From positions 6,970,501-7,034,500 of the forward strand of contig JALDNG010000004.1 in the NCBI GenBank assembly GCA_024349245.1: DNA of 64,000 bases, written 5' to 3'. Origin of the DNA: Neodontobutis hainanensis. Lineage: Eukaryota > Chordata > Actinopteri > Gobiiformes > Odontobutidae. The notes below the pieces were generated by a model. That model ran no database searches. It was not told where the DNA came from and saw only the letters and a list, made by a program, of their open reading frames with translations. The position numbers were made by a program, and so were the translations under genes. Below are positions 1 to 12,620 of this stretch, in pieces; position 1 is the stretch's first letter, and every line of letters begins with the position of its first letter.

Positions 1-1824
1 TTTGGTTTATAGTGTTCAGTTACTCAAACCTGTGTCGTCTACGAACGCACACAGCTGACCAGTTGGACCCCCATTTGTTCCACCTCTAGCAACTTTATGG
101 TCTTCATTTGTGCAGAATTCTGCTTTGGTGGCATTTGCCCTCTGCAGACAAGACTTATTTGGTTCTAAAAACAGTAGCCAACCAACCATCAACATCTGAT
201 ACACGTTGTGATGAAAACTAAAAGCTTTTTAGTTTGTTTAATGTTTTTTACCAGGAGGAGCATACAGTCAAAATGTTATAGGAGCTGTGAATAGTGGCAC
301 TGTTGTTGCCAGTGAGTGCCAGGGTGTTGACCCTGCGTTCAGGTCATGTTTTTGTCAGGCTATTGAAAGTGTATTGTCTTTTGTGGAATTGGAGGACTTG
401 GAGTGGCTATAGCAGTGGGAAACTTGGCAGGAGAGAGATTGGGTAGATGCACTGTGAGTCATTTATTAGATGCACTGGAGCAGAGAAATTTTGCCTGGTT
501 TTACAGCTGAATCATTTTTTAGTAAAGTTCTTACTGAATACGTTTCGAACTTGTTTTAATTTCTATATATCTTTCTAGTGCATTTATTGTCCGATCTATA
601 AAAGTTCCTCTTTATTCTTGTATGAAGCAGAAACTGCATTAAATACTATGTCCAGCCTCCAATGTCTGAATGTGTGTTGTATCACACTCTGAATGAGGTT
701 GTGGGTTTTTCACAGTATTTTTACATCTCTAACATTTTAATGATTCACTGTTTGCTGGAAGCCCCTCAAATGCAAAGCTACTCGAATGTGAATACCGAAA
801 GCCCTAGTCTGTGACAGTTTGTGTAGCTGTTTGTGCTATGCTTCATTCCATCAACAGGTGACAGTGTGGAGCCACACTTGCAGGGCAGATCTGTGGCAGC
901 AAATGTGACCAGGATGAGTCAGAAAAAAAAAGAGTAGTCGAGCATACGCAGCAAAATCGGCCTTAAATTAGAAGATCTAAAAAACCCTTGGCTGATCTTC
1001 AGCCCATAACTTTCATAGACCTTTGCATTCTGCTCCTTGTATCAGTTACAACATGTATCTCCATACATGTTGCTAATGTGTAGAAATGCACACACTTAAT
1101 CTGTATGCATTTGCATGCTCCACACAACATTGCAAGTAGCATGTACATAAAGTGCTCTGGCTCATGTGTGTAACATCAGTGATGATATAATGGAGAGGTA
1201 TTCCGGTAAAGAGAGTTTAATGCTGCTGGCAGACAATAAAATCATAATATACAATATCTATCAGTAGCAACGATACAAGAGTACATTTTAAGATTGCAGC
1301 TATATAATAATTCTCTAAAGTTGTACGCAACAGTTAAACCTCTGAGAATGGATCTTGCTTATGCTTTTTTGTCAGTGGTGACAACATAACCTTTGAGTGC
1401 ACGGGGATTACCTAGGAATTTGATTTGGGAGTTTGAACTAAAATGTGTGTGTGAACTGTACAAGGCATTACTGTGAGTGACATTGTGACAACTGTGTTGA
1501 TCGCAAATAAGCACTGCAGATTCTGCAGACAAAGAACAGATTAGCCCTTGAAATGAGGCAGAGATGTTATATCAGCAAACCACTGCAATTGGTATGTTCC
1601 CTGTGATGTCCAATTTTTTGAATCATTGAATGTATGCAAATGAACTGCGCAGTGGTGGTCTTCTATTCTGTAGATGGTAATGCTGGATGATACCAGATGT
1701 AACTAAGGCTGAAGGAGTATGCACATAGCCTATCATTACGCTCCCTTTCAAATAAACAGATGCTGTGAGGGATATAATCAAATCCATTTGTTAATAAATC
1801 AAAATGATCATTGTAGTTATCTGC

Positions 1825-1836
1825 GGGGGGGGGGGG
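1825..1836 (+). repeat. Poly(G) run of 12
   Basis: Uninterrupted G homopolymer, prone to length error and slippage. Confidence 0.9.
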
Positions 1837-2915
1837 CTTGTTGCTCATTCTTATGATTCACTCCCAGTGGCTCAGACCAACTGCTTTTTAATAATGTTCT
1901 TAATGCTCAAAAATGAAAAACAGGTTTATAGCGGAACATACATGTTAGGCCATGTTAGTCACGAAACTGTACAGTAAAGATTTGCTTACAATGGAGCCAA
2001 GCACAGAAAGAACAACAAAGAACCGAAGATGACTATGTGAGGGAGGATTTTGAGCAAAGGCTTTCGATAATATGAAGTCTGTCTCATCAGAAGCCCTAAA
2101 ATAATGTGGTGATTGATTTTCTGCTTATGGTGAAGAGAGTGTGTTAAGGCAGTCCTGCACTCTGCCACTTTTGGTTAGTGCATTTGATATTCAAGCCATG
2201 TCACCAGAACTCAGCAGCAGGAGGTGTCCTGAAGGTAGAACAAAATTAGCCTACTCGTTTTCTGCCCCCTCCGCCCTTCTTTCCCTCCTACTTTCTCCTT
2301 TTTCTTTCTTCCATAGCTCACTGCAGGTAAGAGCGCAGCCGCCCACCTCCCTCCATACCCTTCTTTTTTGTAGGCAGCCACTAATTCTGCTTCCTTCCTC
2401 GAGTGCTTGTCCTCATCGTGTCTTTTATCTCTCTTTCTCATCCCTCTATCCTCAAATCCTCCTCCTATTCTGGCCCTGACCATAGGAGGATTAATTAAGC
2501 AATATAGTGTTTTTGAAGGAGGCAGGATGTAAGAACCAAACCAATGTCTTGTCGGGATAATTGTGTCCCAGAAATAAAGCACTAATTTTATGGAAATGGT
2601 GAAACATCCAGGAATGGCTTTCCTTTTTCTGTGTGGGATGACTGTGTGGAATCAATGACAAAGACAAGATAATTGAAAATGTATAGTAATTATGTTTGGC
2701 CTGCTTTTGAGGATTACCAGCTGTAGCAATGGTGACCATGCTGACAAATCTAATACAAGATGCTCTTGAAATAGATGCTAAACATCTCCATTTTGTCTCT
2801 GTCCATGTAAACGTTTGTTGTTTTGCCCTCAGCTCTTCCTGCTGGCCATCCTTTTCCCCAACGCCAAGTGAGTTGCTGGCCAGCATAGGTGGTAGCGGCT
2901 GCCAGCCACGGCCTG

Positions 2916-2937
2916 TTTTTTTTTTTTTTTTTTTTTT
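2916..2937 (+). repeat. Poly(T) run of 22
   Basis: Homopolymer, possibly the poly(A) tail of a minus-strand retroposed sequence, although no body is recognisable beside it. Confidence 0.85.
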
Positions 2938-3810
2938 ATTGGCCCTGACAAACCAACAGTTGTCAAACTGTTGAAAGAAACAAGTTTTAAGAGTGCTTGT
3001 TTTCCTCCGAGTCCTAATTCAGTAATTGGTGTGTGTTTTTACACACCCAAAGAAAGTGTGTGATCTTATCACTGCTAGGACATTTGACGGCATCTAAAAA
3101 GGCTAAAGCCTTCTAGTTTTAACAAGATGCTTAATTTAAAAGAGCAGGAAAACCAAGTCCTGATTTATAAACAACCTGTAGTTATTAACTACGTTGATTT
3201 CAGTGATTGGCATTTTCTTTCAGTGTGTTTGTTGTTTTTGTCATTCCTGCTGCCACTGTTGGAATCTACTGAGCAAACCAATTAGCTACACAACTTCCTA
3301 TTGAAGTGAATATGATTTGGCTAGGAGATAGAGAGAATGACTTGCTGTGAGGAAACAAATAATCTGGCATCTGGTGAGCACCAAAAAGATTAAAGGAGTT
3401 TCCCTTTGTTGTTTTTATACCGAGTTTTAAGGATTTATCACTGACACAAATGTCTATTAATAAAGAAACCATATTTATTTTTAAATATACTAAGACAAGC
3501 ATCTGCAACATCATGTCTGAAGTAGATTGCCGCATTATAACACTCATAGTTTTTTTGTTAACACATTTACACATCTAGTATTTCAAGCACTAAATAGTTT
3601 TTTCAAAGATAATGGCCCCATGTTCCAGTTCTCTCACTATGTGTACATTAATAGTTGAGAAGTTGAAATTGCCCATATCCAACTTAAACTGGTGTAGAAA
3701 TTGTAGTAATTTGACTTGTAGTAGTTTTCTGTATCAGTCAGACTGGACTCTGGTCTTAACTCCACAGTTCCCTTCACAGCACAAGCACAACTGTAGGAGT
3801 AAAAGGGAGA

Positions 3811-3877
3811 CGAAAACGGGAACTTAAACACACTTTACTCTACATATGGGTAACGTGTGTTTAAGTTCCCGTTTTCG
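3811..3877. repeat. Perfect 23-bp inverted repeat with 21-nt loop
   Basis: The left arm at 3811-3833 begins cgaaaacgggaactt and the right arm at 3855-3877 is its exact reverse complement, ending gttcccgttttcg. The loop is 3834-3854. Neither the outer flanks nor the loop edges extend the pairing. A 7-base direct repeat (gtaaaag) lies just outside both arms, at 3799-3805 and 3878-3884. As RNA this would fold into a 23-bp stem, close to the length of a microRNA precursor stem; as DNA it could form a cruciform. No function is shown. Confidence 0.9.
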
Positions 3878-4189
3878 GTAAAAGCTACAATTAACAAGTG
3901 GAGCCTAGAAGTGGAAGACAGCAAAATCAATACCTTGGTTACCACGTGTGCAAATACGGTACTTTTTTTTCACATCAAGGAACAACATTTATGACTTGAC
4001 TGATTGATCTGGTTGTTATTTCTTTTTTATCCATTGTCTAAATTAAATTTAAAAATGTCTTTTCCATTTGATTTTTCTACCCCTCTTGAATTGATAACTG
4101 CCATTTCATGTTCATGTGTTGCAGGAGTTTAATTTATATGCTTGTGATATCAAAGAAAGCACATTTTAAGGCGAGACAGCCAGGCTAAA

Positions 4190-4393
4190 TTACGCAGTGG
4201 CTCAGTGGTAGAGTGGTCGTCCTTCAACCAGAGGGTAGGTGGTTCGATTCTCACTCTCCCCACAGTTTATACTGTTGTTGTGTCCTTGGGCAAGACACTT
4301 AAGACACCTTGCCTCCAGTGGCTGTAAGACTGGTAATTACTGTAGAACAATGTAAGTCGCTTTGGATAAAAGCGTCAGCTAAATGAATGAATG
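4190..4393 (+). mobile_element. tRNA-derived SINE (V-SINE-like)
   Basis: The head resembles a tRNA gene with RNA polymerase III promoter parts: A-box tggctcagtgg at 4198-4208 and B-box ggttcgattc at 4241-4250. The body contains tgtccttgggcaagacactt (4281-4300), and the tail gctttggataaaagcgtc and taaatgaatgaatg is common in teleost SINEs that use an L2-type LINE for transposition. No clean target-site duplication was found, so the outer limits are approximate. It is not an intact tRNA gene because no acceptor stem closes around the tRNA-like head. Confidence 0.85.
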
Positions 4394-5369
4394 CATATGT
4401 ACTTGCTTTTGTACCACTGCATTACCATTTTGTTTAGGGATAAATGCAAACGAATAGTATATTCCAAAAAACATAACACTGGTAATGTTCAAGTGGGAAG
4501 AAAAGTCCACTACCATCTAATAATCCTGGGCAAAACAGTGGAAGTAAAAATAAAAAAAACTAATTAAGGCCAATTACATCAGCATTTTCCTCCGGTAGGG
4601 TCTTGCAAGGTTAGTCCTTGGTTTTCTGAGCTGCAATTGTCGTTGGTGGCGGACATTTTCTCGTGGGTTAATTGAAGTCGGGGATTAAAAATGCCTCTGC
4701 CATGAACTTTCCTCTGCTTGCTGTAAATACACTGCTCCGTATGCATACGGCTGTTTGTATATGTATTTTATAAGTTGACCTACTCCCATTCGGAAATGGT
4801 CTTCCTCGGGGTTAGCCTTTTTCAATAGATCACTTTACATGCCCCAAATGAGAAATTGATTCCCTCGGTTTTGCCTTTTTCTCTCCTATTAAGCCTAATT
4901 ATAAATTACTCGACTGCCAACCTTAAAGGTGCACATACAAACACAGAAGATGGTATTGTATTTTAAAGCAGAGGAAGGATGTGCATTTGTAGATTTTATT
5001 TCCCCTAGGCTAAAAAAAAAAACACTCATTGTGTTTGCTGCTTGTCCCCAGTCGCTCACCTTTCTCTATTCGTATCTTTATCTCGCCATCTAAGCTTCTT
5101 CCGCTCGCTGTAGTGGAGATCTGAGGCTGGCTGTTAGCAGCTAGCGCCGCTCTATCTGCTTTTGAATGCTCACCCGGAGTTATAAATCAAGACTGTGGGT
5201 CCCCCGGGTGCCGTCACCAGCGCCATCAGTTCCACTGTTTTATTCATCCACTCCTTTGTCTCATCACGATTCAGCCCCACATTAAATTTTGTGTGTGGCA
5301 GGGGTTGGTGTGTAAAGAAGGGTCAGAATGCATTACCGGCTACTGCTGCTAATCCAGGTGGGCTGCAGG

Positions 5370-5640
5370 GAGTAGGGGAGGGTGAAAGGTAAGAAGAACA
5401 GCAGAGTGATGTGACAGAGGAGAAAAATGAATGGCTCGGGATAGCAGGAATGAGTAAAAGGAAGGCTGGGCCAAAAGGACAGGTGATGATGGAGAAGAGG
5501 AGAAGTTATAAAGGAAAATAAGAGCAACCAAGCAAAAGATTGAGAGTTGGAGCAAGGAGCAGAGAATTAGAAAAAGATAGACGGCAGAAGTAAATGGTTG
5601 TGAGAGAGACAGTGGGGCAAAGAAACAGTTAACAAAAAAT
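5370..5640 (+). repeat. Purine-rich low-complexity tract
   Basis: The + strand is strongly biased to A and G (runs such as gaggagaaaaatga and gaagaggagaagtt) over about 270 bases, without a fixed repeat unit. Confidence 0.6.
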
Positions 5641-5678
5641 AGAGAAGCGAAGCTGAGTATGTTTTCAGTTTAACATTG

Positions 5679-5769
5679 TTAAAATCTTACATTTTTATAT
5701 ATTATACCATGGACTTGCCATGGCATTATTGTACTTGGGAGTTATCATGAAATTATTGTAAGATTTTAA
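5679..5769. repeat. 13-bp inverted repeat with 65-nt spacer
   Basis: The arm ttaaaatcttaca at 5679-5691 pairs exactly with tgtaagattttaa at 5757-5769. The spacer holds two further copies of ccatgg. It may be a worn-down MITE or a chance fold in AT-rich DNA. Confidence 0.5.
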
Positions 5770-8700
5770 TTCATAGGGGAATTTATTTCAAATGTATCTA
5801 GACAGAAAAAATATTGATCATAGACATGTGCAGTGATTGGGGCGATCTGCTCCCATGGCAAAGTAAAGGCATAAATGCAGTGCTTATGAAAGTTTCCACA
5901 TTTTCCCTGTCACTCAGTTTGACGAGCACAGAGTTGAGTTGCAGCAATGTGAATTCCCTCTGACAGCCGGCTGCCTGATTCACTTCCTTCCTGTGTGTCT
6001 GATTTGTCATTGCAGCTGTCAATCATCCTTTAAAAAGTTTTTTTTATCACTAAGCTCTTTACAGGTGGTCACACGTGTTTCTTAACTGTACTGTGTGTGG
6101 TATGCAGAGAGAGGCACTGAAAGAACGGATAAATGGCTTAATTAGAAAATGTTGAGAATTTCTGAGGACTTATTAACATGTTTTAAATTGCATATAGTTT
6201 GTCTCATTAACTCATTGATGTTTTTGACTTGTTTTATCAAGCCTGAAGCCACACAATATGCATTGCAGATTTATTTGTCCAAGAAATGTGTTATTTAGTG
6301 CAATCTTTGCTAAATGTATAACTTTAACACAAAATAGGGAATTATGGGCTTTTCTGCAGCAACCTCATTGATACATATATTTCATTGTGTGGTAGCCCAT
6401 CTCTTAAAAATTGCATCAAGTGTCTTCCGTTTTTTTCTCATACTATAAAAAAAAAAAAAACGAGCACATGTGAGCAAACAAGCACACAGACATCATTTCC
6501 CTCTCCATCATCTCCCCATTTGCTCTATGAAAACAAAGGCCTGTGAAAAGCGGTGCTGTCAAATGTGCATATGGTGAACTAGTCTGTGTGTTCCACACTC
6601 ACAAGCAGCTGCTTTACTATGCGTTCACTCTCTCTTGTGCAACAGCACATCGCTGTGTCTGTTTGTGTGGCTGTCTGTGTCCCACCGCATGCATTTTTAA
6701 GTGGACGCACGTGTCGACCAGACAGCTCTCTGCAGGGCTCGGTTAACTAAGATTAATTGCACCTAATCCACTGTGCCAGGTGGAGCCCGGACTATAGTAG
6801 GTAAGCTCAAACAAACACAGACAGTTTCACAAAAAGGCACACATCCCATTATAGCCTTGCTGCTGAAAATTAGCCTTGTGCCTCTCCTGACACCCCGGAC
6901 CAGACCACAACTCGATACCACCATTTACTTCGCGACAAGTCCCACATTTATCACTGCTGCCTTCTTCAGACAGCGAAACGCACGGACACACAAAATGCCA
7001 TGACAGGAGGACAAGCTATCTGCTTCCTTGCGTCAGCAGCAGCTGACCTTGATTAGAGTTTGTCCCTATTTCTTCAGTCTAATATCAGTATTTGTGTATA
7101 TAGTTATTGTTGGGTATATTGTATAGTGATGTTTACAGTGCAGGGAGATTTTGATGATTAAGGTAGATCAGTAAATTATGTCAATTGAGTCAGTCCATGA
7201 TGGTTAACCATCTGGAGAACTTAACTGGAATCAGTTGACCATTAGCATTAGATTTAGTATGTGCTCCAGACCTGTATTTATTCATGCTAAAACCTTTGGT
7301 ATAGGCTTAACTTATCATCTTCAACACATATTGACCCCTGGAAATCAATAGTCATGTCAGAGCCAAGCCTGGCCTTTGTTGTACAGCGTCGCTCTCTTAG
7401 AGACACAGCCTTGCATTATGTGCTCCATTTAATGTGCTTGCCAAGCAAATTGCATTCATAGATGAAAATGTTCTTCTTTCCTTCTCATTTCTTCATAGTT
7501 AAAGTGACTGGTCTGTTGTTTGGGTAATTGATAGCTTGTTAACATTGAGGACACTGTTGTCTTGTAAAAACCCATTTTAATTCCCTGCGTAAAATATTTT
7601 GATGTGGGCTTTGTTTATTATCAGCTGCTTTAAGTGGTGCCTCAAAGCGACCATCACACTCTTAACCTGCTAAGTTGCTTACTCTGCTTATTCCTGCAAC
7701 CAATTAGGGCTTAGGGATCACTGTTCATCTAGAATAGGGCCTAGTTTATAGTAAAATCTGCAGTTTATAAATTATGTCATGATTTGGGCTGTTTAGTTTA
7801 ATTTATGACAGATATTGTTTCCTGTGTTAGCGATTGAAAATGTATCTCTTCAGGAGATGGTTTGATCGTCCAGAAATGCATAAGTTTTAGAGGCCAAATT
7901 CCACTGCAAAACTTGTGTGTTGTATAAGGATAACCCCAAACATCATCAAATCATTTTCTGTGATATTAGTTTTTCATATTTTCTTTTGCTCATTTAATGA
8001 AACTTCAGAAACATTGATATCCGAACATACAACTATGTCTTCCTTATTCTAACTTCTAATTAATAAGTTAAAGACTCAAAGACTGTGTTGACCTCAAAGC
8101 AAATGTATACCCCAAAACAGTCTCAGAGATGGGTGTTTTAAGTTACAGAAGTACGGCAGACAACAGAAAAGGAGCAGTAAAAAGGGTAAAATGTGCAGTC
8201 TGCCTTCCAACGCTGAGATTTACTTTACTCTCTAAAGGTGCAGTGTGTTGTCTAGTTTTAGTGCAGTACAATCCAGTGTAGAGTATTAAAAGGGTGCTGG
8301 TTTAAATTGTAAATGTCTGGAAATTTAGGATCTGAGGAGCCCTATAAACTAGAAGAAGTTAAATGCACTGTTTTTTTTTTTTAACCTTTTTATAAAGAAG
8401 GTTGTATAGCACAGTTAAAGTAGTTGAACAGCAGCGTTTAATAGAGTCATAACTGTACATTTTTAAAAGTTCCAAATGCAGTGCTTTTCAATCTTAGAAA
8501 TGGTAAAAGGAGGAGATAATATATATCTGCAAGAATCCTCTTTTGTGTATGCCTGGCACTACGATACAATAGTGTTTTTTCTTTTCTAGTTAGACCCTCT
8601 ATTGGGTTTTATACTTTACGTTTTTTTGAGGTAACAGCAGCTCAATTTAACAATAAAAGCTGGCTCAGTCATTGTTTAGTTTATAGAAAGCACTAAAAAA

Positions 8701-9699
8701 AAAAACAGTTTTTCTAGTGATGTAAATCAATAGCCCATTATTGCTCATCATTCTAATTCCCCTTTCTTCAGGCAAAGGGTGGACAATTTCAGTAGGTATT
8801 TTTGTCATAGGTGTTGCTGGACTGACTTTCATTTTTCAACCGCTTAAAAATTCTATCCACGGCTTTTAGTGAGCACCCTGCAATGGCAAAGGAAAATGCT
8901 CAGACTTTGCACTGCAGTTGTACAATCATTCTGCTCATATTGACTTCTAAAACTAGTGCTTCTGTAAAAACCATGGTAGAATTTTAGGGCAAGGCCATGT
9001 CTGCCTGTCAAGGGGGTGACTAAAATGTGTTGTGACGCACAGATTTGTGCATGCTCACATTCAGAGATGCATATACACACATCACACTGTCCACACTGAG
9101 ATGATGTGGCCCGCAGCAGCAAGCAAGGTCCAACAATGTTCACCTCTTGTGTCACTGTTAGCCTATAGACTATCTGTCTGGCTCGTGCATATATAATGTT
9201 GGCTTGATTATGATTCCTAACATTACAGCCCAAGGTGAAGACTATAGCTGCCAGCAGATAAACACCCACATCCCTACATAAACACTGGCTTTGGGTAGAC
9301 AGAATAGAGATCAAGGTTTCCTCACATCAACAACACATTTATTCTGCCTCGCCTACAAAAACACACGTCTTTATTCACTGTATATTAAAAAGCATCTTTG
9401 GAAATTCACAAAGGCTGCGGAGTGATTATCTGTTTTTATTTTTTATCAATTTACAAAATTCAGAGCGATTCAACTAGAAAAGAAAAACATCAAAATAAAA
9501 TGTGACCACCCTTAGCCTTTGAAACGGAAATTGTTCTAGACACTTGCCTCACTAATTTATTTTTTATTTTTTTGCAGGTATGTTGCTCCTTAAATCTTTT
9601 CATGAAATCCCAGACAGACCTGATTATTAGATCAGGGTTCTGTATGGCTGTACCATCACTTCCAAAACTGCTATTACTTTTAAAGATTTTATCAAAAGA

Positions 9700-10313
9700 C
9701 TAGTGCTGGCAATCGATAAAAAATATTTATTGTGTTAATTGCACTAATGAGCTGTAATTACGATTACCACAACAACTGTAGTAAGCACAATAAAAGTAGC
9801 ATACTCTAACTCATATATTCATGTCATAATAGTCCCCCTCAATGGCATTTGTTTAAGCTACGTCACTTGTGAATGTGAATGATGTCCTGAAGTCCCTGGT
9901 CCTCAACACTGTTAAAAGGTCTGCAGCCTGTAGTCATTCATTTGGCAATGGTGTTTATAAGCTTGTTGTCTGACGAGAGCTGCTTGTTGACACTTCAGCA
10001 TTTGCATCTTTATTAGTGTCAGCAAAAAAATTTTCTTTGCTCAAGCATGGTATTTAAACTGTTGATCTAAAAAGACAGTTCATTGTTGCAATATTGTACA
10101 GACTACTTTGGTTTTATCCATACTTCAATCAAAATGTTTCTTAAAATAGAACTTGGTGGTGAGCTTCAGTTGAAGCCTCCTCATTCATCATTAAACTCAC
10201 TAGGTTTGACTTGACCTTATGCCAGGTAACCCTCCGCACTTCGGTTACGGGGTGACACTAGGCCAAATTAGGTGATGTGATTAATTTGCGTTAAAAATTA
10301 TTTACAGCCCTAC
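9700..10313. mobile_element. Decayed DNA transposon with related ends
   Basis: The left end tagtgctggcaatcgat and the reverse complement of the right end (tagggctgtaaataattttt) are similar, consistent with degenerate terminal inverted repeats. The interior is AT-rich, has no long open frame, and resembles short hAT-like elements common in fish by its ttaattgc motifs. A second 5' end of the same type is at 29178-29212. No target duplication is certain. Confidence 0.5.
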
Positions 10314-11810
10314 TAACTTGTACACTTTGCGTGTTAATTGATTTTAAATAGATTTTTTAAAAATGTGTATATTATTTTTTCACACATGTCTAAAACTTTA
10401 CATAGTACGGTCTAACTTCAACAGAAAATGTAATGTATTTTGGGATATCTTTTGGGTGTCAGTGGGAGCCAACCCTTACTTCTGCATGAGTTTCATCAGA
10501 AAATGATCCCACAGCCCATTAATGTGTCTATTATGCATCACATTTTGGACTCTCAGCACTCGGTCCCCTTTCAATCCACCTTCGTTTCTCTTATGGCTCT
10601 GCTTACACACTGACAATATTGGTCTGTGTGACACATGCACACTATCCACTGTCCTATCCCTGTCACAAACACACACATAGAGTCAAGCAGTGCCAAGGGA
10701 ATGGGCCGACTCATTCCCTGTCTGGCCTCGGGACCAGATTGATTGATCGGCGAAGCGGCGGGGCAGCAGAAATGAGCAAGGAATAGCAAGTGGCGGCGCA
10801 TGCTCCCTCCTCTGCACCTTGATGGTATTGTTAAATTGGCTATTTTCTGGCTAATGCTGCTGTTATGTCCATAGGATATTACAGTCTGTCTTGCAAGCAC
10901 AACATTTGGGCGCCTGAAGTCTTTCAATGTTTTATTTTTAATACAAATTGCGGAGGCCCCCTAAAGAAGTGTATCAGGCTAGGGCAGACATTAAGGACAA
11001 GCTTACCCTGGGTACAAGCTGCACAAAGGGATTAAAGGCATTTCTTTATAACGTCAGTCGCATTCTCAAAAAGCAGCTTTTTTAGTGTTTAGTCTTTATA
11101 ACTAAAAGATTGTTTACCAGGTGCTTATCAGTTATTTTAAAAACATATTTCTGAATGAGAATAAACAATGGATCAGTTGTCTCATCCAGTTGTATCAGCT
11201 ATAAAATAAACGTTGAGCCCTTTGGATGCTCTATTACTTTAATACAGTCCTCACTCTTCACTCAGTGCAGTGAGATTGCTCTAGCACCACCAGCTTACAG
11301 GTTGTGTTCTTGGTTTATGAACAAACAAGCCCATGATCCGGTGGCATGTCTGTGATCCGTGAGAAGATGAGCTACTCGCAAGCCCAGCCCACGCTGCTTT
11401 TTTGTCTGACTCAGCCATCTAATTCTCAGTTTGGCTATCAGGCGCCCGCCGCCCTGTTTGTATATCCATCTAGTGGATTCCTAATTGTCATTTAGGAAGA
11501 TTAAGTACATTTCTTTGCCCTCTAAGAACATACATACTGTTTCCCCAAGTGCCCATTTTCACATTTCAATTCCACTTTCTTCGCTTTGCATTCTCCAAAC
11601 CAACAAGGGAGCTCAGGTTTTAGTCATGGCTGTAGTCTAAAAAATGGCATGCCAAATGTGTCTTGATGTATTAAAACAGTGTTTTCTAATCGTTATAAAA
11701 ACCACATAACAACCCAAAAACTTTTAGCTATAATGTTCAGATTTTGTTGCAATGAGGATCTATTAGCCTGGCCAGCTGCTACTCTTTTCTTATCCTATAC
11801 ATAGAAGTTA
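10314..11810. other. Intron segment, no gene seen
   Basis: Mixed-complexity DNA. Blocks at about 10480-10600, 10690-10920 and 11360-11560 are less AT-rich and free of simple repeats, as conserved non-coding elements often are. The open frames there (for example 10571-10927 minus) resemble no protein family. Confidence 0.4.
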
Positions 11811-12620
11811 GTCTGGTACCCTGTTGCTTGCGTTCAGTTTCAGGGGCGGGGTTTACAAGAGAAATGTTAACCAGAAAAACGTGGACGTGACGCGCAAAAA
11901 ACCGAGGCGAGAGCAGAAATAAACGTCTTCTCGGTAGCAGCGTCCGCCATGTTGAATGTTTTGGACTAGTTACTAGTTTATAGCTGCGTTTACATTAACC
12001 CTTAAATTGTGCAAATTAAAATTGAGAATATAAATGCACCAAATGGAAAACATTAAACCATAAACAATACACCACTTTTGAAAAAACTCCCTTTTTCCAT
12101 AAAAGTTTTTACACTCACATAAGGTGTAATTTTATGCGTATTGAAAAAGATATAATTCGCAAAATGGCAATAGAAAAAATTTAAAGAATTGCATGATTCT
12201 CAGAACGGGGAACTTCCTGCAGTGGAGGCGAAAAAGAATAAGATGGAAAAAGTCTAGTGCGACCTCTTACCCATAGGTCGCCTCTGATTACAAATACCTA
12301 GAGTTAATGCTGTGACTGCAATATGCAGATATTTACCATAATTCAAAGCGATCATAACGTTTGTTACCATTTTTTTGGAATGACTTACATCGAGAGAAAA
12401 ATACATATTAGTTGCACAACATAACTACATAGAAACAGTCATTTTGAAATTGTGTTTTATCAACATTTTTATTGCATCAATAAACTTTTGTGTATATCTT
12501 TAATGCAAACATGGCTAATGATATGGTCATCAAACCACACCCTGCTGCAGACAAACGGCTTGTGTGGTCAGTCCGCAAAATTGCAAAGAAAAGGTATTCG
12601 CTGTGAAGAAGGGACCAGAC
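11811..12620. mobile_element. Probable decayed TIR element
   Basis: The left end gtctggtaccctg (11811-11823) resembles the reverse complement of gaagggaccagac at 12608-12620. The interior has a GC-rich, CpG-containing block (11880-11960) followed by AT-rich sequence that matches my memory of a dispersed fish repeat (gtttacattaaccctt, cgcaaaatggcaatag). No transposase frame is present. The class is unknown and the borders are uncertain. Confidence 0.4.

Larger units (their letters stand above)
1..4189. other. Upstream eif3h intron (first part), no gene seen
   Basis: AT-rich DNA with frequent stops in all frames. It holds a 12-base G run at 1825-1836, a pyrimidine-rich stretch at about 2262-2470, a 22-base T run at 2916-2937 and the inverted repeat at 3811-3877. 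No match to the missing N-terminal eIF3h exons was found. Placement inside an intron is inferred from the partial first exon downstream. Confidence 0.6.
4394..9699. other. Upstream eif3h intron (second part), no gene seen
   Basis: No coding exon is supported. The stretch includes high-complexity, non-repetitive blocks at about 4600-4920 and 5040-5230 that could be conserved regulatory DNA, a purine-rich stretch at about 5370-5640, and a 13-bp inverted repeat (5679-5691 with 5757-5769). The open frame of 153 codons at 8853-9314 on the minus strand resembles no known protein. Confidence 0.5.

Noticed and set aside
255..311. Exon-like 57-nt segment with acceptor (ttttttaccag) and donor (gtgagt)
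   Set aside because: The peptide does not match the missing eIF3h N-terminus or any known protein. Chance splice signals are common in introns.
4198..4262. tRNA gene
   Set aside because: A- and B-boxes are present, but there is no complete cloverleaf and a SINE body and tail follow; it is the head of a retroposon.
8853..9314. 153-codon minus-strand open frame
   Set aside because: No domain, no splice context and mixed composition; treated as chance in intron DNA.
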